This document shows, piece after piece, positions 53,374-64,000 of a DNA stretch of 64,000 nucleotides. Numbering within the stretch: position 1 is the stretch's first letter; every line of letters starts with the position of its first letter. The position numbers and the translations under genes were made by a program. The notes beneath the pieces are model-generated. The model had not been told where the DNA came from, searched no databases, and saw nothing but the letters and a program-made list of their open reading frames with translations. This stretch comes from Branchiostoma floridae. Its lineage: Eukaryota > Chordata > Leptocardii > Amphioxiformes > Branchiostomatidae. Where the stretch lies: contig NC_049982.1 of the NCBI RefSeq assembly GCF_000003815.2, forward strand, positions 7,476,334 to 7,540,333, given 5' to 3'.

Positions 53374-55923
53374 ATGAAGCTATCTAAAGGCACTTTTTTG
53401 AGCGGCCTGGTCTCGCTCCTGCCGCTCCTGGTGGCGGGCCACTCCTGGATCGCCTGCACGGACTACACGGAGATGAACGGCGAGTACTGGGACGCCGACA
53501 AGTGCCGGGCCTTCCCTCGGTCTGGCCAGCAGTTCGTGCCGAAGACGGAGTTTGGCATCGACAAGGGGTACAACTTCCACGGGGCGGAGGAGCAGGCCTG
53601 CCGCACGGTGAGGAATGACGCCGGGGCGTACACGGCGGGTTATCCCATGGCGGTGTACTATCCCGGGCAGAGAGTCGTCTTCACGCACCCCACCAAGGTA
53701 AGGCTGCGGCCTGCTATGGTCTGTCTTTCGGTTACCGACGCACTGTATGTTCTTGGCTGTTCAAGCTCTAATAAATTTAATTCGCCATCTCCTTTAATTT
53801 CGTCCGGCCAACTCGGCCAGGATAGTTTTTAGCTAGGCTGACTTTGTATAAGATCCGGTAAAGAAAAAGATAACGTTATGCATGATTTAGTGCACGATTT
53901 GGACTTACTGTAAAGTACGGTCTACACGACTATCTCAGAATTATGGGCGCGGTCCGTCGATCTTTCAAAGAGTGTGGTCTGGCTACACATGGGACTCTGG
54001 GAGGGTACATATATGCGTGTTTTATTTAATATTTCCGTTGAGTTTAAGAACTGGTTATATCTTATTCTTCATCTGGCAAGTTAACTTTACTGACCATGTA
54101 CTCATTTCCCCGCGTGACAGAACCACGTAGCCGATCCCGACTGCACCAACAACCACATCCCCGACAACGGCAACAAGATCATGATCGGCGCGAAGGATGC
54201 CGACGCCGACCCGAAGTTTTCCGAGTTCCAGCTGCTGGAGGACCTCGGCGTTTCTCCGACGGGGAAAGCCGAGTCGGTCATGACGTCTTACCCCAAGCCG
54301 GGTTTCCAGAACGCGCCCAAGTTTTGCGAGAACACGGACAAAGCTCTGGCCACTGGCAACTTCACACTTCCGGCAGACATGCAACCAGGTAACCACAGCC
54401 AATTTTCGTTAGATTTCAACGTAATATGTGGGATTTGTACACTTATTCATGATGTCGCGAACAGCTTTCCTACTTCAGACATTTTCCGAATGATAGATGC
54501 GTGACCCGTCGAACTTTATATTTTCCGCCACCTGTAATTGATATACGAAGCTCTCATCTTGGGAGCGGTCTTCTCTGATTTTTTAACTTACGTCCTCTCC
54601 TTTTGTTCTCAGGCCGCTACACGTTCCTGTGGGCCTGGAGCTTCAACGGCCCCCAGGACACGTACACCAGCTGCTGGGAGGCGGACGTGGTGGCCTCGCA
54701 GTCCGAGCGGGATTCCCGCCTGCAACAGCGCGGGCAGGACAGCGGCGACGCCTGCGACTTCAACACGAACTGCAACGGCGGGAACTCCGGCGAATCCGGA
54801 ACCGGAGGGGAATCCGGAACCGGAGGGGAAACTGGCGGGGAATCCGGAAACGGAGGGGAATCCGGAACCGGTGAAGAGACGGCGGGTTGTGACAACTGCC
54901 TGGCCTTCTCCTACACCATCCTGAAGACCAACGTGGCGACCGGTGAAATCAGCATCTCCGGTGACTTCCCGCCACCGAGGGCCGATCCCGACCACCCGGG
55001 ACAGGTGGACGTCCGGTTTCCGTTCCCAGTCAACAAAGCTGTGGTGAGCTGAGTTTGGAAACTTAATTAGGGGTTCGTTGAGTCACTTTAAAGACAAGAT
55101 GGAAATGCTTCTGTGAAGACAGCGTTCGCATTCTAAAGATGTCAATGTTTGAAATCAAAGTTTTATTGAGACTGGAACTTTACAAATTCATGTTACTTGT
55201 CTTCAGTGGTTCATTGGGTCAAGAAGATATAATTGTAAACGTTTTTATCTATATCAAAAGCGAGAAGATAAAACTGGCAGTTTTATTTAAACATTACGCT
55301 GACAGTATTATATCAAACTTTGAATGTTTCTATGTTTCAAATACGTACATGTATTTCTCATCTTAATCTAACGATCATAATTGTTCTCAAACTTAACAAC
55401 TCGTATCCCTCCCCCACAGTTTAAGATCGGCAAGAGCACGATCATACCCTCCACCGAGACAACTGACGGCGTGTTCGTGCTGAGTGAAGAGGACCTGGCC
55501 CCGCTGGCAGGCAACACGATAACCGTCACCGTCAGGTACGACAGCGGTGCCGGGCCGGACTGCTTCAGCCAGGCGGGGCGGGTGCGCATCCAGCACGTCG
55601 GGTACATCGCCCAGACCACGCTGGACGTCAACTTCGAGCAGGAGTGGAACGGGGGCGGGATGGGGGGCATCGCCCTCCCGGACAGCCGGAGGACCCTGTC
55701 CGAGGACTGGTGGGTGGAGGTCCAGTTCCCATGTCCGGAACTCACCTTCCAGGTCTGGTACGGCAACGACCAATCATCGGCCGAGCAGAAGGCTCTGGGC
55801 CAGTACGTCATCCGCCAGCCCGAGTGGGAGACGCACAACACCGACCACGTAGGCTTCACGGTGCAGAACAGCGCATGCGAGCTGGATGACGTCGTAGCGA
55901 CCTTGGTAACTGCCCCTAAATAA
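53374..55923 (+). CDS. Secreted copper-histidine-brace protein, LPMO-like, with CBM2-like module (508 aa)
   Basis: Exons 53374-53697, 54121-54388, 54613-55043 and 55420-55923 join in frame. A signal peptide (residues 1-22, ending LLPLLVAG) would expose His23 as the mature N-terminus, as lytic polysaccharide monooxygenases require. The second brace ligand candidate is His110 (Lys-Asn-His-Val-Ala-Asp, after VVFTHPT). The motif GRYTFLWAWSF...DTYTSCWEADVV (198-224) resembles the LPMO C-terminal strand, with Tyr215 as axial-residue candidate. A linker of Gly-Glu-Ser/Thr hexads (about 254-288) follows, then a beta-rich domain (about 290-390). A C-terminal region (about 405-495) has the layout of a family-2 cellulose-binding module (EWNGGGMGGI, DWWVEVQFP, FQVWYG, PEWETH, HVGFTVQN). 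LPMOs cleave chitin or cellulose oxidatively using copper. I cannot place it in a named AA family. Function is inference. Confidence 0.78.
54829..54876 (+). repeat. Short coding repeat in the linker of the LPMO-like gene
   Basis: Part of a run from about 54790 of units close to GGGGAATCCGGAACCGGA, encoding Gly-Glu-Ser-Gly-Thr/Asn-Gly. Five to six imperfect 18-base copies form the flexible linker between the catalytic-like domain and the C-terminal module. Confidence 0.75.
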
Positions 55924-57511
55924 TGTGTTGAGATGACGATATATGTCACGTATACCAAAAAGTTAAGCACAGTCGTAATAACGTAAAATGAAATGTGCAG
56001 GTGGCAGTGTTCTTTAGATGTGCATTTGGTCACATGCTATGGAGACATCTACTATGTGGGAAACAAGAGATATCGATTCCCTCTGATTCTTATCCCCCCC
56101 CCCCCTTTTCAATGTGTCAGGTGCTAAAACAAACTATTCTCATTGATTTTAACATGAGCGAATAGTTGCCATAAAGTTGAGTTACTGGAAGCAACATTCC
56201 CATTAAATGTTTATCATTTCTAAGTGTATTACGTATTAAACACGTAACCTAAAATGTAACAGTGCTGGCCATCGTTATAGTGATTCTTTTGTAGAAAAAT
56301 ACTTATCAATTCAGGGTAACGTTTATCATAGAAAATCCCACACAACAATATTGTTGTAGTGTTGACATTATTGTTTTACATTGCTACCAATACCAACATG
56401 ATTGGCTCAGGAAGTCAGTCATTGTCAGATTGGCAAAATAAACTACTAGTACTTATCATGAAATCTTCTGTCTGGCTGTCTTTGTAAAGTATGGGGTGTA
56501 TATGTTGCTTGAGTAATTTGATTTACACAAACTTCTCAGCACTTTTAATGCAATAAGGTACATGCAGAAATTTTCCAACGTAGCACATTACATTCAACCG
56601 TACACCAATTACACTCAATGGTGAATCGGACATGTCAGAGCAATCCAATTAAGAATTTGCTTAAATTTGAAATGGATTATAATGCCCCACAGAGAGTTAG
56701 TATGCAGGTCCTACAAACATGTAGACCTGCAAACCCCCTAACTTGTAACTTTGGGTATCTAAACAAGAAGAAGTAAGAAAACAAGTTAATTTGTCGGACT
56801 TGCCTGCTCTAGCCTGATTAATTCACACTTATAGTGGCCCAGTGGTCACATGGGTACTTGACACGCTGGTACCCAGCGCCGCGAAGAAGCCATAGGTTTT
56901 AATAGATCGTGGCAAGGAGCTTATATTGAGATCGTGGGCTTATTAGTTACAATCCACCTCAAGCCGAACAAAATAAAGTCAATGGAATTCATAGCTGTCA
57001 TGTTGTTTTGTGTGTGAGTGAATTACCCTAGAAAATCGTAAGTTGTAAGACATGTAACTGTGTGCACGCCACTATGTGCGATACCTAGTACTATTGTACT
57101 TGAACCTCCTTCGAGTCCTTGGGTGAATGGATTCGATAGGACATTATTTATCCCAAGTAAAGATTTTAGTCTTCTACTACTATTAAATGTGTGTTGTTCG
57201 CCTTGAAAGTACCCGCAGAATTGATCATCAATGAAGCAGCCGGCGGCTAGCAAGTTAATGTACTAGTATGCAAGGAACCATGGCAGCCCGAGCGCAATAA
57301 TAATGATATGCAGCGCCTCTGCTACGTCACGACTTTCCAGAAATAGCTCGGCGGAGACACCAGCGGGGTATTTCACACAACCAAAACAAAAGGACTGGGT
57401 CTTTGTAAAACATGGTTGAGACCGTCTGGCGGTGAAAAGGTGCCAAAATCAATTTGCATCAAGGCATATTTGCATAAAAGCTTTTCGACCAAAAGTTACG
57501 GCGGTCTGGAA
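55924..57511. other. 3' flank of the LPMO-like gene and promoter region of the next gene
   Basis: No supported exon. It includes the 3' UTR of the LPMO-like gene. AATAAA at 56437-56442 is the earliest canonical signal noticed, with another near 56972. The last 200 bases lead into the start codon at 57512 and should hold that gene's promoter, though no TATA box is evident. Confidence 0.5.
56437..56442 (+). terminator. Candidate poly(A) signal of the LPMO-like gene
   Basis: AATAAA about 515 bases after the stop codon; the nearest plus-strand canonical hexamer noticed. Positional inference. Confidence 0.4.
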
Positions 57512-58669
57512 ATGGCGGAGAGACAAGAAAACGACGTAGAAGGACTAAGAAAACTGCAAACTACCGCTTGCCGAGCCTCCAGAGAGGGGAGGGTACCATG
57601 CCCCCATGATGACTGCCAGGGAAATGCAGTGTTCTTTCTAAAAGGTGCAGGTTTGGACGTGCATTACCGCGCTAAGCATGGGACAAAACCAGACGCAACA
57701 GCAGAAAAAGCGGCAAAACAGAGCTTTGTTTCGAGGAAATGAAGCAGAGACTGCAAAAGATCGAGGTGCGTTTGCATTTGTGAGGATTTGGGTGTTTATG
57801 GACGAGTTTTGCTGAATTAATATGATACACTGTTCAAGTTATAATAATTATCTTTGCAGCTCGCGGGAGATTTCTAGCAAACAGGGAGCCACTACGGGTT
57901 TCTACAATAACCTCCTTGGTTTCTTACTAATCTTAGTGTTGAGTCGTACATTGTTCACTAATTTTGTCTTAGATAAAAGTTAATAGACTTTTCTTGTTTA
58001 TTTTCAGACGTGAGTAAATAGTATTGTAAGCCTTATAATACAGTAACTGCTTTTCGTACAAGCCTGACAAAGTTCCAAAATGATGCATAAGCAAATCGTC
58101 ATTACTGTAAAAAAAACATCTGAAAATGTGTGTGCATATCATGATTTCCAACTTATAATATCTGTATATTTTACCGTTGATTACGTAGTAGTAAAGACAT
58201 GAAGAGATGTATTTGTGGGATGCAATATCTAATGTCTTCTTTGTTATTACAAAACTCTCCTATGGATAGTACATTGTACTCACTTTGCATTTACATTGTC
58301 TTACAGGCAAATGAGCAAGGAGGTCAACAGTTTTCAGTAACAAGCCCAGCACTGTCAACCAAAGTCACTGCAACAAGACCCGAAGCTGCTGCAAAAAAGG
58401 CAGGCATCGTCCTTCAGGCCGGAGACTTCCTGAACTCCTTCTCGAGTGGGTGCCCACCAGATTCCTTGACAGTTGAAGGGAATGACAAGGTGGTAAACTA
58501 TCACCTGTGGTATGTTTCAGAGACAGCAGAGGACAGCAAGACATTCATATCTATTGTCTGTAAGCCGGTCGGCGTAAAAATGTTTTCAAAACATCCTCAT
58601 CAACAGGCTACCAAAAGCAGTCCAGTTCCAGACACTGCAGATCCACTGTACGACTCCCCACACCAATAA
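57512..58669 (+). CDS. Small C2H2-like zinc-finger protein with a frame conflict in exon 1
   Basis: Exon 1 opens with MAERQENDVEGLRKLQTTA and contains CPHDDC...HYRAKH, a Cys-x4-Cys-x14-His-x4-His pattern like a C2H2 finger. That frame stops at 57740 (76 aa). However, the last part of the exon in another frame reads FEEMKQRLQKIE up to a good donor (GAG|GTGCGT at 57766), and only that frame joins in phase to exon 2 (58307-58669, ANEQGGQQFSVTSPALSTKV...YDSPHQ, preceded by TTACAG). So either a one-base indel lies between about 57700 and 57735, from error or mutation, or a 76-aa protein overlaps an unrelated second gene. If joined the product would be about 205 aa. No family recognised. Confidence 0.55.
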
Positions 58670-58998
58670 TAATCTCGTCCCCAGGATAGTTCGCTTCTCC
58701 CAGGCATGCTTCACACAGGATTATGCGTTCTCCTTCCCAGGACCGTCTGTGTGACGAACCAGTAGCCCTCATGTGACCATATCATGTATTGCACAAAAGA
58801 CTAGCACACGCATATTCAGAGGAATAAGACAGTTTATTGGGATGCTGTGGAGGAGCGTGGGTACTTGAGGTTCAGTGAAACCTTGACTAGTGCCCATTTG
58901 TAGTACCTAAGGACCACCTGGCCTTTGTGACTATTTTTTCCCACTGACACCTGTCTTTGGTGGCCACGTGGAAGAGCAAAAAAATGTCATCACAAAGA

Positions 58999-59004
58999 AA
59001 TAAA
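58999..59004 (+). terminator. Poly(A) signal of the zinc-finger gene
   Basis: AATAAA 330 bases after the stop codon at 58667-58669. Confidence 0.5.
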
Positions 59005-59017
59005 TCCAACCCACATC

Positions 59018-59023
59018 TTTATT
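59018..59023 (-). terminator. Candidate GMPS poly(A) signal
   Basis: TTTATT on the plus strand is AATAAA on the minus strand, about 1,360 bases beyond the GMPS stop. It faces the plus-strand signal at 58999. Closer unconventional signals for GMPS cannot be excluded. Confidence 0.35.
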
Positions 59024-60380
59024 TCAATTCCCAGACAATCAAGAAAATCAGGACAAGGAGTACACCAAACAACCTTAAAATAATACCTTATAGCTCAGCT
59101 AATACACAAAGTGCAATAAACAATTCATAAATACTTAACCAAGCAGCACTTGTATCCTTCATACAATACTTGATCACCACAAAGACTTTGAAAATGACCT
59201 TGAACAGAAGTGTCAGACTGAAACATTTCATTCAACCCCCTCCCAGCCCATAAAACAACAATCTGGCAGATTGTCCCAAGAACTTATCTATGAAACTTAG
59301 GTACATTGGGGGTACTTTCAGAGCAGTTCAGTAATAAGAAAACTAGTATTCACCATCAGATTTGCCTTCAAGGGTACAAGAATGTTTAATGACACTTACC
59401 AGTGCCAATGTAACGGACAACCTGGCTACATGTTGATAAAATGTCCTGCTATATACTTTTGATTTATGTACAAAAGAGAATGTAACTCTTTAAGTAACTT
59501 CTATTACCAGTTCAGGCAACTCAGCTGTGATTTTGTTACAAGCTCGTCAGAGAGCAGAGTTACACTTGATTAAGTACTTATCAAGATACATGACTGCTTC
59601 GTGGTAAAACAATATTGATGTAACATGCTAATAAACTCATCAGTCTATTCATCCATCTACAAATATCTAATATAAATCTGCATCCATTTTATATCTGACA
59701 CTTGTTACTTGCTAACTCTTGTTACTTTGTCATTTTCCTTTTCAATGACATCTTATAAAAGAGATATTGCTATTTTTCCATGGCCAAAATGAAAAAAACA
59801 TTGTCAACGGATTACTTTTAGTAGTAGTTACTCCCTAAAACAACCAGATGGCAAGACTAGAGGCAAAAATGGTGTACATGACATCATGAAAACAATGATA
59901 AATAGTTCTATAACATAAAGCTGAGATAAATACATGTTGTGCAGACTGCTGAAGCAAATGTGTACCATCTACACTGGGATAGGAAGCTTTGCACATGTAC
60001 ATAATGCATGCAGTAATTTGGTTGACACCCCACCTGTATAAAATTCAATGTCCCAGTTTAAAGTTCACAGTGTACGTGTAATACAGAACAATATGCATGT
60101 CAATCGGGCCCTTAGTATCATCTAGAAACAGTGACAACACTCTGATGTCAAAGAAAGGTGGGCATTTGGTTTGGAAGAAGACTTTTAAGGCAAGGACTAA
60201 TAATGCAGAGGCTCTAGTAATACATAGCACAATTATATAATTTCAAAGCACTATAATATATAGACTTACGTCTGACACAAGCAACTCATATCCCTGTACT
60301 GCTACCAAAGAGGAAAATTTAGGCTGGAAGTCACCTGAATGATGTCAATATTCAAATCTTTGTCTGTATCATGAAAGGAC

Positions 60381-63300
60381 TTATTCCCATTCTGTGGTGC
60401 CGGGCGGCTTGGCTGTCATGTCGTACATCACGCGGGAAACCCCCGGAACCTTCTCAATCTCTTCTGCCATCTTACTCACCAACTAGGACAAAAGGGAAAG
60501 TCTGTCATTACAACAACATATTTGTAAAATATAGTGAATCTCCGTTGATACTAGTATTTCGTTTTTTAAGACATGGTACTCCTCCAACAAATGCAAGATC
60601 AAGTCTGTGTGCCAAAACCCGAAGTTAGTTCAATCATCATGCAAATAAAGTAGAACCACTGGCAGTCAAATGTGCCATTTTCTACAAAGGAGTTTTCTGA
60701 CCACACTGTACGTCTTCTGATCATAGTGCCAAGAGTACGTCTGCGATGAAGGTTAGACATCCAGGTAATAAGATATGCCAAATACAAGTTACTCAAGCGA
60801 CTGGATATGACTTTGGGACGGTCACACATTTCAGAGAGCATCCACAGTCTTTCATCAGTAACAACAGTTTCCAAAATCTTGTCCAGTTGCTTGAGTAACT
60901 GGTATTTGGACAACCAAGTGCACTTGATTAAGGTTGAAAAATTGTACTTGATTAAGGTTGAATAATTGACCAAACAAACATTTTAAAATTTCAACCAAAC
61001 CTTTAGATTTTTGGAACCATTACTTATCAAACTGGACTTACCTCCACCGGTATGTGGTCCCCAGGCACGGCGGGGATTCCCGTCATGAAATCGTTAGTGA
61101 TGAAGGTTCTGATAACGACAGAGCGCTGACACGACGCCTGCCGAAGAATCGCGTCACGGCCGAAATGCAGAGGCACCATGATGATGGGCATCTGGCTCAA
61201 TGTTTTCATGTGACCTGGGGTTCAGTAAGATCAGAGCCAACAGGACAAGCTTCAGTGGAAGCAGTAGTTCCACATCTTTTATTTATACAGTTTAATCTAT
61301 AGTCTTTGGTTTCTACAAAAAACAAACTCTTAAGTGCAAAACCTACACTGGCTAAACTCCTTGTTGCCGTCTGAAACTGATCTGTTATTGGTACTGGACA
61401 CTGATTGTGTTACAATATCTATGTTAAGTTTGTCTAACCATACATATTTTATTGGTTAATCATTTCCTTGTTTTTATCCTACAAGTTGAAATCGTTTGTA
61501 AAATTCAGCACAACTCAGTTTATGCTGCAATGCCGATTTGTACATTGCTCAACAAACCGATTACAACTAATAAATATCCAGCTAATGTTTTGGAGACCGC
61601 CTGTAGCCTCCTTCAGGGCAATACTGAAACAGTCTTTGGTTGTGTGCAAAGAACTTCATTCAAGAATGTTTTACCAAGCTGAAGGAACTTGTCACAAATC
61701 TAACACTAGAAACCACATTGTCAATGTCTGAACTCACCACTCTCCAGCAGAACTTTCTTGGCGATGTGATCTGCCTGACGGAGGGTGCTCAGCACGCCTG
61801 TGGTCAGGAACGTTGGCGTGACGTCAGGTATGATTTCCTTGATGGGGTCACCAAACAGGAACACAACTCTGCAACACAGTTGTGTGTGGTCACACATTTA
61901 TTGATATACCTTGTACATAAGACAAGTTAACATTAAAAGAGATAACTTTCTTGCACATTCATGCCCAAAGGCTAATTGTAAATGAGCAAAGAGCTATAAA
62001 CAGACACATATTACATAGGAACAATTTACTGTTGATGGATTTGACTTCTTTATTGGTGGCAGTGGAAGATGAGCCTCCACATTTGAAGTAAGAAGTGGAT
62101 TAAAGGATTTTAGAAAAAGATTTTTTATGCTCACATAAGCCATGAGAGAGTGTGGATACTTAGATATCTGCCATCAGTATGCTGCAAGTGTGAGGATATA
62201 GCACGCCTGGTCCCAAGTTAAGAAAAAAGTCCTGTACACTCGTTCGTTCTTTCTTCCATCCATGTACTAAACATGCTAAAGGAAAGAACTGTTTTTCCTG
62301 TAAATATGCATGTTACCTGTTGACACAGCCACATATCCTGGGGATGATCTTGGCCAGTTTGAAGAGGGTGGGCCAGTGGGGAGGCTCGCTGGAGGAGATG
62401 GCAGCCACGTAGCTGTACGTTCTCGCATCACCCTGGAAATAGTACATGTAGGTTTAAGAATAAGAGATCTTTCAGGATAAACATTTGGGCAAGATAGGAC
62501 TTGGAAAGTCCCAGACTCTTTTCAACTCTGACAAATGCTCTAGACCCCCACAAATATTTGTACTTTAAGTTACACATCTTTTGAAACAACTCAACCTTAT
62601 TTCTAAACCTTATTTCACTAAATTTAGCCCCATGGTTATAGAGTTAGTTCCTCAAAACCCTAGACTCCTTTTTGTGTTGGTTGACTTTGAATGAACAGAA
62701 GAATCGTCTCCAAGTAAGTAAGTAGTTAGAAAAGAGTGTACCAAGTACACAGAACCTTGTTCTCATGCTTTTGAACATTCATCTCTACAGCTTGAATGAC
62801 ATGACTTTCAACCATACTTAAAGTATGGAATGGTAGCAAGACATACAAATGTAAAACTAGTGGGGGAAACGATTTAGAGGCAGAGTCTATATTGTCACAG
62901 TTTTGTTGAGACAAATCGGTTACCTGGACTCCCACAGACTTGATGGGCAGGAGAGTGGACATCATGGGGTGTTGTCTGGTCATGGAGGCCAGCATGGATC
63001 TCTCCTCTTCTGTCGTGCTGTTCTTGATCCGCTGTAGCAGGGCATGGGGCTACAACAGGACACACAAACATACCAGTAGGAAGCTGGCTTTTTCTTTCAC
63101 AAACAATCATGGACAACACTGAAGGAAACCATGTCTACTTGACAAAAAACAGCAAAGGGATGAACGAATTCAACTTATTGCAATTCAAGTTGGAACTATA
63201 GATAAGATACATCAATGTATCTAGGAATTATGATTCTTGTTAATTTCAACAGTTATCCAACTTGTCTTCGGGTTAGTGAACGGGGCAAACCGTAGGTAGG

Positions 63301-63892
63301 GAAAAAGATACATACATAGTTTACCTTTTCTAGGGTGTCGGCAAACTTGACGATCAGTCTGAGGATGGTGTGGGTCTCGTTGTAGTCGTCGCAGTGATAC
63401 GGTTCGTCAGCACAGATCACACGGATGGCCAGACCAGGGCCTGAAATGGAGAGGGAAATTAGAGATGACTTCAAAATTTTCATTCTACACTGAAGTTCTA
63501 CGTTGCGTAGACAAGCTATGTTTTTCGAAACTGCCACAGGTATACTAAGTAAGAAAGTAACAGGTATACTAGTATATAAAAAAATGACAGCATTTTCCCA
63601 TACTTTTATACAATAGAATCACAACCCGTTTCATTTCATCTCTAAGCAGATTTATTTAATAATAATATTAATTTATTGGTTTGGCTGTTCAGCCCACACT
63701 TTTTTTTCTGTTTCAATGTCTCTCTCTAGTGAGTCACATCCATCAGCTAGCTTACAGATTACATGATAAGTACAGCTCAGCCTGACCTGGGAAGGGATGT
63801 CTCTGTACCAGGTCCTGCGGCAGACCCAGGTCACGCCCGAGCGCACGCACTTCGTCCTTGTGGAAGTCCTTCAAAGGCTCGACCACACGGCC
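60381..63892 (-). CDS. GMPS: GMP synthase, C-terminal seven exons (partial)
   Basis: GMP synthase (glutamine-hydrolysing) converts XMP to GMP using ATP and glutamine in the last step of guanine nucleotide synthesis. Exons, 5' to 3': 63787-63892, 63325-63440, 62924-63049, 62317-62432, 61738-61868, 61042-61214, 60381-60482. They join in phase to give 289 residues that match the second half of the animal enzyme. Landmarks are [87 protein letters not shown] and the terminal KPPGTTEWE. This is the end of the ATP-pyrophosphatase domain and the dimerisation domain; the glutaminase half lies beyond the window edge. Confidence 0.95.
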
Positions 63893-64000
63893 CTGTGGGA
63901 TACAGGCAATTGTGACTGGGTAAAGTTTCATTGTGGAGTACCAAAAGGAGAGACATAGAACACAGCTTAATGATAACAGCACTTTTATATTTAGCCTTCG

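Larger units (their letters stand above)
58670..60380. other. Convergent 3' UTRs of the zinc-finger gene (+) and GMPS (-)
   Basis: No coding exon. AATAAA for the plus-strand gene lies at 58999 and AATAAA for the minus strand at 59018-59023. If both are used, the GMPS 3' UTR is about 1.36 kb and the two transcripts end within tens of bases of each other or overlap slightly. No other element seen. Confidence 0.55.

Noticed and set aside
54609-54995. Pro/Gly/Val-rich minus-strand frames
   Set aside because: Antisense of exon 3 of the LPMO-like gene, open because of GC-rich codon use.

Overview
The window looks like nuclear DNA of an invertebrate chordate, most likely an amphioxus (Branchiostoma). 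Genes are split into many small exons with GT-AG introns. The DDB1 and GMPS exons read almost like their vertebrate counterparts, the two muscle troponin T genes look invertebrate, and the introns are full of small transposon relics. The species is inferred from protein resemblance and repeat style only. There are two 100-base N gaps (2519-2618 and 23354-23453).

Layout. (1) 2.2-20.6 kb, minus strand: a 26-exon DDB1 gene (CRL4 ubiquitin-ligase adaptor). Its first coding exon lies about 6 kb upstream of the second because intron 1 carries a 5.47-kb pogo/Tigger-class DNA transposon (14786-20255). That element has TA target duplications, 25-bp terminal inverted repeats and an apparently intact two-exon transposase. 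Near the 3' end of DDB1, a stretch at about 2867-3450 carries splice signals on the wrong strand, as if that intron were inverted. (2) 20.8-23.6 kb: a 5'-truncated, frameshifted LINE, a 5S-rRNA-like repeat, diverged tandem repeats and a MITE whose inverted repeats flank an assembly gap. (3) 24.8-26.5 kb, minus: a BTB-BACK-Kelch gene with its coding region in one exon. (4) 30.4-30.6 kb, minus: an orphan terminal exon encoding a membrane segment.

(5) 31.8-49.5 kb: two troponin T genes arranged head to head. The minus-strand copy (about 280 aa) contains a tandem pair of 111-bp alternative exons. The plus-strand copy (286 aa) has an acidic Glu/Pro N-terminus and introns carrying a tRNA-like SINE and two MITEs. 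(6) 53.4-55.9 kb, plus: a four-exon secreted protein of 508 aa whose mature N-terminus is histidine. A second Asn-His, a Tyr-x-x-Cys motif, a Gly/Glu/Ser linker and a CBM2-like C-terminal module make it a candidate lytic polysaccharide monooxygenase (LPMO). This is the most interesting gene in the window. (7) 57.5-58.7 kb, plus: a small C2H2-like gene with an apparent one-base frame conflict, converging on (8) 60.4-63.9 kb, minus: the last seven exons of GMPS, cut by the window edge. Poly(A) signals of (7) and (8) lie only about 14 bases apart.

There is no operon logic. The genes are independent housekeeping (DDB1, GMPS), muscle (troponin T), adaptor (BTB-Kelch) and secreted-enzyme loci. All exon coordinates come from reading splice consensus, codon phase and protein similarity by eye; no alignment or transcript was available.
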